Shown in pieces: positions 8,858-16,873 of a stretch of DNA of 64,000 nt. A model generated the notes under the pieces. The model ran no database searches. It was not told the DNA's origin and saw only the letters and a program-made list of their open reading frames with translations. Within the stretch, counting starts at the first letter, position 1, and each line of letters begins with the position of its first letter. The position numbers were made by a program, and so were the translations under genes. Location: NCBI GenBank assembly GCA_036405135.1, contig DASWYF010000037.1, positions 26,016-90,015 of the forward strand, written 5' to 3'. The stretch is from Verrucomicrobiia bacterium. Its GTDB lineage: Bacteria; Verrucomicrobiota; Verrucomicrobiia; Limisphaerales; JAEYXS01.

Positions 8858-10582
8858 GTGAATGTGACAATATTGGCGGATTACCTGAACCGGGTGCCGA
8901 AACGGTTCCGGGTGGTCTTGCAGACATGTATTTACGGACTGGTTGCCGGATTGGCCGCGGTAGCGTTTCACCTAGGTATCCATTGGTTCTATAAACTTAC
9001 TTTTGTGGAGCTGGCCCAACGTTCCAAGGGCGAGTTTCTCGTCGGCAGCCTGATAGTGATCTTATCCACCTCTTTGCTGGCGGGCTGGCTGTTGACCTAC
9101 TTTTGTCGGCAAGCAGCGGGCAGCGGCATTCCCCAGGTGAAACTTTCTTTCTGGAAGGAATTTGGCCATATCCCGTGGCGGGTGGTGTGGGTGAAGTTTG
9201 TGGCTGGCATCTTGAGTATCGGTGGCGGGTCCAGCTTGGGGCGTGAAGGTCCTAGTGTGCAGATCGCGGGTGGACTGGCCTCAAACGTGGCCGGGCTGCT
9301 GGGCGAGGCCAAGCAAAAGCGGCGCCTCGCGTGTGTGGCCGGTGCCGCCGCCGGTCTGGCGGCGGCGTTCAATACGCCTTTGGCCGCGATCACCTTCGTG
9401 CTGGAAGAGATCATCGCGGACCTGAACAGCCGGTATCTTGGTTCTGTGTTGCTGGCTTCGGTGATCGGGGCCTTGGTGGCACATGGTTTGATCGGCAAAC
9501 AACCGGCCTTTGAACTCGGTGATGTGGCCGCACCGAATTGGGTGGTGTATCTGATGATCCCGCTCGTATCCGCTGCGGCGGCTATCATCGGCGTCATTTT
9601 TCAACGGTCCTCGCTGGGCTTGCGCGCCCGCGCGCGGAGTTGGACGGGCATTCCCGCCTGGCTCCTGCCTGCTTTCGGAGCGGTCATCACGTGGGCGATC
9701 GGCTGTGCCATCTGGTGGCATACCGGGCGACTGGGGGTGTTCAGCGTGGGATATGACGATCTATCCGCCGCGCTCAATCATCAATTAGGCTGGAAGATCG
9801 CGGCGGTTCTGCTGGTGGGGAAATTGATCGCCACCATCTGTTGCTACGGCATGGGTGGTTGCGGTGGGATATTTTCTCCCACTTTGTTTCTGGGCGGCAT
9901 GACCGGTGTGTTGCTCGCGGGACTATTCGGCATGGCCACACCTTTGGCCCCCACGGATGTTGTGGTGCTGGCGGTGGTGGGCATGAGCGCCACCTTGGGC
10001 GGAGTCGTGCGTGCGCCGGTCACGGGCATTCTCATCGCATTTGAGATGACGCATGAGTTCGCCTTGGTGCCCGCCCTGATGCTCGGCGCACTGATCAGTG
10101 GGGCGATCAGCCGCCGGATGACGCACCATAATTTCTATGATGAACTGCTCAAGCAAGACGGGCATAATATCGAGCATGTGGTGCCTCCCCGTGACTTGAA
10201 CACCTGGCAGCAATTGCCCATATCCTCCATCGCAAACTTTCAACCTGTGGTGATCAAAGGTGAATCGCGCGAAGCCATCAGCGGGGCTTTGGCGAATTAT
10301 CCCTACAATTATTTTCCCGTCGTCGAGGACAAAAGATTGAAAGGCATCCTGAGCCGCCAGAAAGGGGAGATGGCGCTGAAGACGGGTGAGACCCCGATCC
10401 TGCAAACCGCCGTCACGTGTTTGCCCACGCAGAGCATCCGGGAGCTGCAACATCTGCTGATCCAATCGCCCACGGGGGTGGCTGTGCTGCTGGACCGGCC
10501 GGAGGGGAAGGTCATCGGCCTTATCACGCTGCACGATCTTTTACGTGCAGAGATGGCGACGGCGGAAGCGGGCAAAGATTAA
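8858..10582 (+). CDS. CLC-type chloride/proton antiporter with C-terminal CBS pair
   Basis: 574 aa. About ten hydrophobic segments carry the CLC signatures GSGIP (88-92), GREGP (128-132) and GGIFSP (about 336-341). The gating glutamate E130 is present, and a glutamate pair (VLEEI, about 182-186) matches the internal proton glutamate of E. coli ClcA. By homology this points to a Cl-/H+ exchanger rather than a channel. The cytoplasmic C-terminus (about 445-570) looks like two CBS domains (NYFPVVEDKRLKGILS; VIGLITLHDLLRAE). Its 3' end overlaps the convergent LarA-like gene by 4 bp. Confidence 0.92.
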   Translation: MNVTILADYLNRVPKRFRVVLQTCIYGLVAGLAAVAFHLGIHWFYKLTFVELAQRSKGEFLVGSLIVILSTSLLAGWLLTYFCRQAAGSGIPQVKLSFWKEFGHIPWRVVWVKFVAGILSIGGGSSLGREGPSVQIAGGLASNVAGLLGEAKQKRRLACVAGAAAGLAAAFNTPLAAITFVLEEIIADLNSRYLGSVLLASVIGALVAHGLIGKQPAFELGDVAAPNWVVYLMIPLVSAAAAIIGVIFQRSSLGLRARARSWTGIPAWLLPAFGAVITWAIGCAIWWHTGRLGVFSVGYDDLSAALNHQLGWKIAAVLLVGKLIATICCYGMGGCGGIFSPTLFLGGMTGVLLAGLFGMATPLAPTDVVVLAVVGMSATLGGVVRAPVTGILIAFEMTHEFALVPALMLGALISGAISRRMTHHNFYDELLKQDGHNIEHVVPPRDLNTWQQLPISSIANFQPVVIKGESREAISGALANYPYNYFPVVEDKRLKGILSRQKGEMALKTGETPILQTAVTCLPTQSIRELQHLLIQSPTGVAVLLDRPEGKVIGLITLHDLLRAEMATAEAGKD

Positions 10583-11841
10583 GCGAGATATGGAATGGTA
10601 AGCGGCCCTTGGGGCAAAACCGCTATCCGTGCATTTGGGCCGAGTTTGGTGAGTCTCTCACGCACTGCCGCGCCGATGTCCCGACAGGGCGTCAGATGGC
10701 ATGCACGCACCGTTTTTTCCGGTAATGCACTATAAACCTGCACCTCGGCGCGGCGTTGGATGAGGGCTTGGATCTGGGCCTGCCATTGTTCGGGTCGGAT
10801 GAAGCCGGGGGTGGCCAGCATGGTTAGGATTTCCTCGGGGCTTTGCGCGCTGGTGAGGAGTTGATTGAAAGGGCTGTTCGTGGGCACGCCTTCGCTGCAT
10901 TCGGCGGCGAGGATGAGGAGACCACCTTCCGCGAGGATGCGGGCTCCGGCGCTCATGCCTTTCACGCCTTGATAGAGATTCATATCCAGCGGGTAACCGC
11001 TGTTCGTGGTGACGACGATCTCGAAGGGAGACTTCACCTTTTGCATGGCGGACTGGCGGACGAATTCAGTGCCGGCCTTGTGCGCTTGAATGAGGTCGCC
11101 GGCGAAGACGTTGGTGATTTGGCGTTGCTCGTTCAGGGTTACGTTCAGGAGGAAGCTCGGTCCGGCGCGCAAGGCGATGTCCCGCAGTTCTTCCCAGAGC
11201 GGGTTGCCCTCATTCACGCCGAAGGTCGCCTTGGAACTACTAATATTACGCACGCCGTGATTGCTCATTACAGTGCGTAACCCGGCGACACCAGGCATCA
11301 ACCCCTTTGGTCCACCACTGAAACCGGCGAAGAAGTGTGGCTCGATGAAGCCGGTGACGATGCGCAGATCGGCCTCGATTGCATGGCGATTGAGCAGGGC
11401 GGGTGTGCCATCGCGAGTGGTGCCGACTTGCACGAGTTCCGCTTCGTTCTCGGGTTCATGATTCAGCACGTTCCAGTTTGTCACCACTTCCGGTGTGAGC
11501 ATTTTTTCCAACTCAGCTTTGGTGTTAGGGCGATGGGTGCCGAGTTGGTTGAGGAGCGTGATGTTCTTACGTGGATGATCTTTTAGGAAATCAAGCAGCC
11601 ACGGAATGATGCGATCATTAGGCGTGGCGCGGGTGATGTCGGTGAAGAGGATACAAATCTTGTCGCTGGGCTTGATGCGCTGGAGCAGGGGAGCTGAGGC
11701 GATTGGATTCTGCAATGCAGCCAAGATGGCGGCGCGTTCATCCGCCAAGCCGGGGATGTGAGCTGGCTCGATGATGGTGGTGCGGTCATCGGGGAGGTCG
11801 ATCTCCAGATGGCTTTGGCCGTAGGCGAGCGGGATTTTCAT
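10579..11841 (-). CDS. LarA-like nickel-pincer racemase/epimerase (DUF2088)
   Basis: 420 aa. It matches the LarA family, whose founding member racemises lactate using a nickel-pincer nucleotide cofactor. Histidine motifs are in the right order: NQLGTHRPN, then GFIEPHFFAGFSGGPKGLMPG (His plus the cofactor-lysine context), then SNHGVRN. The start at 11841 matches the family N-terminus; an ATG about 21-33 bp upstream is possible. Cofactor-synthesis genes (larB, larC, larE) are not in this window. Many LarA homologues act on other 2-hydroxyacids, so the substrate is open. Confidence 0.85.
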   Translation of the reverse strand: MKIPLAYGQSHLEIDLPDDRTTIIEPAHIPGLADERAAILAALQNPIASAPLLQRIKPSDKICILFTDITRATPNDRIIPWLLDFLKDHPRKNITLLNQLGTHRPNTKAELEKMLTPEVVTNWNVLNHEPENEAELVQVGTTRDGTPALLNRHAIEADLRIVTGFIEPHFFAGFSGGPKGLMPGVAGLRTVMSNHGVRNISSSKATFGVNEGNPLWEELRDIALRAGPSFLLNVTLNEQRQITNVFAGDLIQAHKAGTEFVRQSAMQKVKSPFEIVVTTNSGYPLDMNLYQGVKGMSAGARILAEGGLLILAAECSEGVPTNSPFNQLLTSAQSPEEILTMLATPGFIRPEQWQAQIQALIQRRAEVQVYSALPEKTVRACHLTPCRDIGAAVRERLTKLGPNARIAVLPQGPLTIPYLA

Positions 11842-11941
11842 GCTGTAGTTCCAGTGTGTCATGACTTGGGGCAAAATTCAGCAGCAAAGTAGGGAGTTGA
11901 CCGGCTTGCTCTTGCGGCGGGGTTATGTTTTGATTTCCGTT

Positions 11942-12730
11942 ATGAAACGTCGCTTGCTCCGCATCTCGCTTTCGTTCGCGCTCACCGCAGTTTTGGGTTT
12001 TGCCTTCATCGGTTGCACTACGGTGCCGGAAACTGGACGGCGCCAGTTCAACTTCATGAACTCGCAAGAGGAGATGAAGCTGGGCTTCACGGAGTTTGAG
12101 AAGATGAAGACGGAGACGCCAATCAGCAAAGATCCTAAGATCAACGAGATGGTCACGCGCGTGGGCAAACGCATCGCAGCGGTCGCGAATCTGCCAGACG
12201 CGCAATGGGAGTTCGTGGTGTTCGACAGCCCGGAGGCCAACGCCTTCTGTCTACCGGGCGGCAAGGTGGGGGTTTACACGGGCATTTTGCCGATCACGAA
12301 AGATGAGGGCGGTCTGGCCACAGTGATCGGTCATGAGGTGGCGCACGCGGTGGCGCGTCACGGTGGGGAACGCATCAGCCGGGCGATGGCCACGCAGATG
12401 GTTGGTCAGGCAGTCGGCACGGCGACAGCGGAGAGCAAGTATTCTCAGGCCATCCAGGTGGCTTATGGACTTGGTTCGCAGGTGGCGGTGGAGTTGCCGC
12501 ACAGCCGTTCGCAGGAGTCGGAGGCGGATCGCATCGGGCTGATCTACATGGCGCGCGCGGGTTATGATCCGGAAGCGGCGGTGGCTTTCTGGCAGCGCTT
12601 TGGCGAATACAATGCCAAGGCAGGTTCTTCCACGCCGAAGTTCCTCCGCACTCATCCTACCGATGAGACGCGCGTGAAGCAGCTCAAGGAATGGATGCCT
12701 GAAGCGAAGGCGCAGTACAAGAAGCAGTAA
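11942..12730 (+). CDS. M48-family zinc metalloprotease lipoprotein (LoiP/BepA-like)
   Basis: 262 aa. It begins with a lipoprotein signal peptide (LGFAFIGC lipobox, Cys at about residue 23). The zinc motif HEVAH lies at about 131-135 and the third ligand in SEADRIGL at about 193. The LPGGKVGVYTGIL block upstream is typical of M48C proteases such as LoiP and BepA, which handle outer-membrane protein quality control. It has no TPR domain, unlike BepA, so it is closer to LoiP. It is likely anchored in the periplasm-facing envelope. A 70-aa ORF follows closely. Confidence 0.9.
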   Translation: MKRRLLRISLSFALTAVLGFAFIGCTTVPETGRRQFNFMNSQEEMKLGFTEFEKMKTETPISKDPKINEMVTRVGKRIAAVANLPDAQWEFVVFDSPEANAFCLPGGKVGVYTGILPITKDEGGLATVIGHEVAHAVARHGGERISRAMATQMVGQAVGTATAESKYSQAIQVAYGLGSQVAVELPHSRSQESEADRIGLIYMARAGYDPEAAVAFWQRFGEYNAKAGSSTPKFLRTHPTDETRVKQLKEWMPEAKAQYKKQ

Positions 12731-12743
12731 GCCGATTCATCGC

Positions 12744-12956
12744 ATGGACCGCCAAGCCGCGACTGAGCAGATCCGTTCGGTGTGCAATACGATTGCGCGC
12801 GAACTGATGAAGGTGCATCCCGCCGTGCCTGCCTTGAAGGATGAGGAGACGCAGAAGGTTCTCTACGAGACACTCTACGAACTGACGAAGAACGTGGAGA
12901 CGATCAAGAAGAAGCTGAACAAGTTGCAGGCGTCAGACGATACCAAGGTTCTCTGA
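12744..12956 (+). CDS. Small helical hypothetical protein
   Basis: 70 aa, charged and likely coiled-coil toward its end (KNVETIKKKLNKLQ). It starts 13 bp after the M48 protease gene and is probably co-transcribed. There is no signal peptide or membrane segment. Not recognised; kept because its composition is protein-like and its position fits an operon. Confidence 0.55.
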   Translation: MDRQAATEQIRSVCNTIARELMKVHPAVPALKDEETQKVLYETLYELTKNVETIKKKLNKLQASDDTKVL

Positions 12957-13016
12957 TCGCATAGCTTCCATTCTCATTGTGTGAAAGCGGATGGAGTTCT
13001 AATCTGCCCGCATCGC

Positions 13017-13886
13017 ATGAAAACTTCCTTCCTTCTACTCTTGCTGGCCGTGTCTCTTTGCGGTGGTTTCAATGGCAAGGCGGCAGAGGGTGATAAAGCC
13101 GTCGCCATGCTCACCGAGGCTGAGAAGAAGATCCGGGCCGGTGATGTGAAAGGCGGAATGGAACTGGCAGATCAGGCGGTAAAGCTGGATCCTAAAAATC
13201 TTGATTCGTTATATGTGCGAGGGCGTTTGGCAGAGTGGACTAAGCAGTATGATAGGGCGCTGACCGACTATTCTGAGCTTATCAAACAGGGTAAACGGAC
13301 AACTGAACTTTATCAAAAACGTGGGGAGATCAATTTGCGTCTCGGCAATTTCAAGGAATCGGTGGCGGACTTTGACGAGTATCTCAAACGTGTTCCGTCG
13401 CAAGTTCCACAGCATTGGCAGCGTGGCATCTCGCATTATTACGCAGGCATGTATGCGGAGGGGGCGAAGCAGTTTGAGGATCATCGCACGGTGAATCCGA
13501 ACGACGTTGAGAACTCGGTGTTCCACTACATCTGTCTGGTGAAGGCGAAAGACAAGGCGACGGCGTTGAAGGAGTTCATTCCCACAGCAGGGGATGGTCG
13601 CGTGCCCATGATGCAGATCCATGCGCTGTATTCAGGAAAGGGCACGGTGGAAGAGGTTTTGAAGTCTTGTCAGGTGGGGAATCCCGGGCCGATAGAGTTA
13701 AAAGGACGGTTTTTCTACGCTCATTTGTATATCGGTCTCTGGTATGAGTCGGAGGGCAAGGCGAAGGAAGCGCGTGAGCATATCTTCAAAGCCGCTGGCG
13801 AATATGGTGTGGAGGGTTACATGGGGGACGTGGCAAGGGCGCATGCGGCGGTGTTCAAGAAACAGGACGGCCTTAAAAAGCCGTAA
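13017..13886 (+). CDS. Secreted tetratricopeptide protein
   Basis: 289 aa. ATG 13017 is chosen because a signal peptide starts there (FLLLLLAVSLCGGFNGKAA). Several TPR units follow, for example AMLTEAEKKIRAGDVKGGMEL, LDSLYVRGRLAEWTKQYDRAL and TELYQKRGEINLRLGNFKES. The C-terminal part has further helical pairs. It probably acts as an extracytoplasmic scaffold. It is not closely similar to the ACIWD-type TPR family at 3.8-7.1 kb. Confidence 0.82.
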   Translation: MKTSFLLLLLAVSLCGGFNGKAAEGDKAVAMLTEAEKKIRAGDVKGGMELADQAVKLDPKNLDSLYVRGRLAEWTKQYDRALTDYSELIKQGKRTTELYQKRGEINLRLGNFKESVADFDEYLKRVPSQVPQHWQRGISHYYAGMYAEGAKQFEDHRTVNPNDVENSVFHYICLVKAKDKATALKEFIPTAGDGRVPMMQIHALYSGKGTVEEVLKSCQVGNPGPIELKGRFFYAHLYIGLWYESEGKAKEAREHIFKAAGEYGVEGYMGDVARAHAAVFKKQDGLKKP

Positions 13887-13888
13887 GC

Positions 13889-14035
13889 TCCAAATCCCAA
13901 GTTTAAAGCTCAAAAGAAGCTCCAAAGCTCAAGTTTCAATGCGGTGATGAGAAGCGGCTTCTGGTTTGATTTAAGTTTCTCCGCTGTTTGCCCCTCATTT
14001 TGAGCTTTGAGCTTTGAACTTTGAGCTTCATCCCC
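13889..14035. repeat. AAGCTCAAAG-rich inverted repeat
   Basis: The intergenic gap has AAGCTC/AAAGCTC units on the left (about 13885-13937) and their reverse complements on the right (about 13999-14030, TGAGCTTTGAGC units). The two sides can pair imperfectly over about 30 bp. This is low-complexity repeat DNA between two genes; its function is unknown. Confidence 0.6.
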
Positions 14036-14054
14036 CTAACTTCCCCTTCGTCAC

Positions 14055-15452
14055 ATGAAGACCTCAGACATCCGCTGCACCAGTGCCACGCTGTACTATC
14101 TCCCGGTTTACACCCGTGTACCTTTGAAGTTCGGCACCGAAACGGTCACATACGTTACCTGTGCCCGCGTCAAAGCGACCGTGCAAGATCGCTCAGGCAA
14201 AACAGCGGAAGGCTGGGGCGAGACGCCGTTGAGCGTGACGTGGGTGTGGCCTAGTACGCTGCCATATGAGACGCGGCATGTGGCGTTGAAGAAGTTCACG
14301 GAATTGCTTGGCAAAGAATTGGTGAAGTATGCGGAGCCGGGACATCCCATTGAACTGAGCAATGATTTTCAGGAACATGTGCTGCCGCGCTTGTTGCAGG
14401 AGTTCAATGCCACGCGGGCGAGTGAAGAACCGATGCCTTGGCTGGCGGCGCTCGTGTGCTTCTCGCTGTATGATATCGCGCTGCACGATGCTTATGGCAA
14501 TCTGCTCGGCCTGCCGGTGTATGAGACGTATGGCCCCGCGCACATGAACCGCACGCTGGAGCAATTGCTCACGCCAGCGGTGGATACGAAGGTTTCATTC
14601 AAGGGATTGTATCCCCAAGATTTCTTCGCGAAGCAGCGTCCGGATAAATTGCCAGCGTGGCATCTGGTGGGTGGATTGGATCTGCTCACGGATGCGGATC
14701 GCAAAGGCACGGAGCCGAACGATGGTTATCCGGTCGTCTTGACGGAATGGATCAAGCGTGATGGCCTGAAATGCCTGAAGATCAAGCTCAAGGGCAATGA
14801 TGCCGCGTGGGATTACGCGCGCACGGTGGCCATCGGCAAGATCGCGGTGGAACTGGGCGTGGACTGGCTCACGGCCGACTTCAACTGCACCGTCCTCGAT
14901 CCCAAGTACGTGAACGACATCCTCGACCGTCTGCGCGATGAGCACCCGCGTTATTACGGCATGATCCTTTATGTGGAGCAGCCGTTCCCGTATGAGCTGG
15001 AGAAAGATCGTATCGACACGCACAGCCTTTCCGCCCGCAAGCCGCTCTTCCTCGATGAGAGCGCACATGACTGGAAGCATGTGAAACTCGGTCGTGAACT
15101 CGGCTGGACGGGTGTCGCGCTCAAGACGTGCAAGACGCAGAGCGGAGCCATCCTCAGTGCGTGTTGGGCCAAGGCGCATGGCATGACATTGATGGTGCAG
15201 GACTTGACGAATCCCATGCTTGCGCAAATCCCCCATGTGCAACTCGCGGCCTTCGTGGGCACCATCATGGGCGTGGAGACGAATGCGATGCAGTTTTATC
15301 CGGAGGCGTCCTCTATCGAAGCGAAGGTGCATCCGGGCATCTATCAGCGGCGCAATGGTGGAGTGGATCTGTCCACGATCAAGGGGAGTGGGTTTGGGTA
15401 TCGGTTGAGTGAGATTCAGCGGGAGTTGCCTGCGCCTGCGGTGACGTTTTGA
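14055..15452 (+). CDS. Enolase-superfamily (mandelate racemase/muconate lactonizing-like) enzyme
   Basis: 465 aa. A capping N-terminal domain precedes a TIM barrel with superfamily residues: LKIKLKG (catalytic lysines, about 242-248), TADFN (first metal Asp, about 275), YVEQP (second Glu, about 311), FLDESAHD (third acidic ligand, about 334), and ALKTCKTQSG (late lysine). Members abstract a proton alpha to a carboxylate. The protein is longer than usual because of an N-terminal extension and an internal insert at about 165-215. The reaction cannot be assigned from sequence or neighbours. Confidence 0.82.
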   Translation: MKTSDIRCTSATLYYLPVYTRVPLKFGTETVTYVTCARVKATVQDRSGKTAEGWGETPLSVTWVWPSTLPYETRHVALKKFTELLGKELVKYAEPGHPIELSNDFQEHVLPRLLQEFNATRASEEPMPWLAALVCFSLYDIALHDAYGNLLGLPVYETYGPAHMNRTLEQLLTPAVDTKVSFKGLYPQDFFAKQRPDKLPAWHLVGGLDLLTDADRKGTEPNDGYPVVLTEWIKRDGLKCLKIKLKGNDAAWDYARTVAIGKIAVELGVDWLTADFNCTVLDPKYVNDILDRLRDEHPRYYGMILYVEQPFPYELEKDRIDTHSLSARKPLFLDESAHDWKHVKLGRELGWTGVALKTCKTQSGAILSACWAKAHGMTLMVQDLTNPMLAQIPHVQLAAFVGTIMGVETNAMQFYPEASSIEAKVHPGIYQRRNGGVDLSTIKGSGFGYRLSEIQRELPAPAVTF

Positions 15453-15454
15453 TT

Positions 15455-15484
15455 TAGCTGCCGAGGTGAGGAGGCAGAGCTAAC
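15455..15484. repeat. Dispersed GCCTC-type repeat (reverse orientation)
   Basis: This 30-bp element is a reverse-complement relative of the repeats at 1645-1677 and 27781-27814. It lies just after the enolase-superfamily gene. Confidence 0.65.
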
Positions 15485-15514
15485 CAAATCAATCAGCTTT
15501 CTTGTGCGCAAACG

Positions 15515-15575
15515 GGGCGAGGCGTCAAGCCGCCTCGGGCGGAAAGCGGAGTCAAGCCTCCGCACTCCAAATGAG
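15515..15575. repeat. Twin hairpins with TCAAGC loops
   Basis: Two adjacent palindromes have the same loop: CGAGGCG/CGCCTCG and GCGGAG/CTCCGC, both around TCAAGC. They lie between the convergent enolase-like gene and recF. They may act as a bidirectional barrier to transcription, though no T-tract follows. Confidence 0.55.
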
Positions 15576-15606
15576 TCAGAGGCTCCTCATCCCGCGTGCG
15601 GGACTG

Positions 15607-16701
15607 CTACGCTTGAGGAATTTTCTTCAGCGTCCCCGCCTTCACCAGCCAGCGCTGGATATCCCGCCCCAGTTCCTGCGGCCAGTTCTCTTCGGTGCAG
15701 GTCATGAAGACCTGGCCGCGGGCGTGATTGGTGCGTTCCAGCAAGGGCAGGAACCCGCTGCGGCGGGTGATGTCGAGTTCGCCCATCACATCATCGATGA
15801 GCAGGATTGGGGGCGTGCCGTGGATGCCGGTGAGGTATTCGGCTTGCGCCATTTTCAGCGCGATGGAGAGGGAGCGCTTCTGGCCTTCACTGCCGAATTG
15901 CGCGGCGGATTTGTCGTTCAACGTGAGATTCAGTTCATCGCGGTGCGGGCCGATCATGGTGGTGCGATAAGTCTTTTCGCGGCCGCGTGATTGCGCGAGT
16001 TCGATGGCGAAATCTTTTTTCACGCTCGGTTGATATTCGAGCTTCAGATCTTCCGCATCGTTCGAGATGCGACGATAGGCCAACCGTGCGAGAGCCGAGA
16101 GACGCGGGGCCAGTTCTTTGCGCTGGGCGATGAGGCGATTGCCCAGTGCGATGAGTTCCGTGGAGAAGCTTTCCAGCGCCGCTTCGTCTTGCTTGTGCGA
16201 TTTCAACAGGGCGTTACGCGAGCGCAACGCTTTCGTGTAACGCTGGAGCATGGTGAGGTAGCCGCTCTGGGTCTGCGCGAGGAGGAGATCGAGGAAGCGG
16301 CGGCGGATGCGGGCGGTGCCTTTCACGAGTTGCAGATCCTCGGTGCAGAACACCACGGTGCTCACGGTGCCGTAATAATCCGCGAGCTTCTTCACGGCCT
16401 GGCCATCGAGGCTGAGTTTCTTTTCTTTCAGCGACCAATACATCTTCAACTCATGCTCGGCTTGACTGACCACTTTCCCGCCGACGAACCAGCCGGTCTG
16501 ACCGTGCCGAACCATTTGCGCACCACCGACTCCGCGAAAGGAACGTAACGTGGAGAGGAGGTAAATAGCCTCGAGAATACTGGTCTTTCCCTGCGCATTG
16601 CCGCCTAAAAGCAGATGGAAGCCCGGGCCGAAATCAACGTCCAGCCGGGCGTAGTTGCGAAAATCGCGCAATCTCAAATGAGCCAGTTGCACAGTATCCA
16701 A
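15607..16701 (-). CDS. recF: DNA replication and repair protein RecF
   Basis: 364 aa, normal RecF length. The Walker A motif is LLLGGNAQGKTS (about residues 31-42). The ABC signature region reads FGSEGQKRSLSIALKMAQ, and Walker B/D-loop is PILLIDDVMGELD. The N-terminus LAHLRLRDFRNYARLDVDF is typical. RecF loads RecA at single-strand gaps together with RecO and RecR. Unlike in many bacteria, dnaA, dnaN and gyrB are not adjacent here. Confidence 0.95.
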   Translation of the reverse strand: MDTVQLAHLRLRDFRNYARLDVDFGPGFHLLLGGNAQGKTSILEAIYLLSTLRSFRGVGGAQMVRHGQTGWFVGGKVVSQAEHELKMYWSLKEKKLSLDGQAVKKLADYYGTVSTVVFCTEDLQLVKGTARIRRRFLDLLLAQTQSGYLTMLQRYTKALRSRNALLKSHKQDEAALESFSTELIALGNRLIAQRKELAPRLSALARLAYRRISNDAEDLKLEYQPSVKKDFAIELAQSRGREKTYRTTMIGPHRDELNLTLNDKSAAQFGSEGQKRSLSIALKMAQAEYLTGIHGTPPILLIDDVMGELDITRRSGFLPLLERTNHARGQVFMTCTEENWPQELGRDIQRWLVKAGTLKKIPQA

Positions 16702-16873
16702 ATAATCTAAGGCCTCCTAACGAGGAAGCGAATGGCGGGGAGTATTGCGTCGGGAGGGCCGGGCAGCAAATGGATTGTCTCAGACCGGGTGGCGACGATT
16801 TTCAAGTTGATTGCGAAGGAGTCTTTTCTAGACTGTTAGAGCAGCAGCACCCACAAACTCAGGAGCATCACTC

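Noticed and set aside
8760..8927. 56-residue N-terminal extension of the sulfatase-fold gene
   Set aside because: The signal peptide begins at the internal Met (8759); the extension has no features and overlaps the divergent CLC start.
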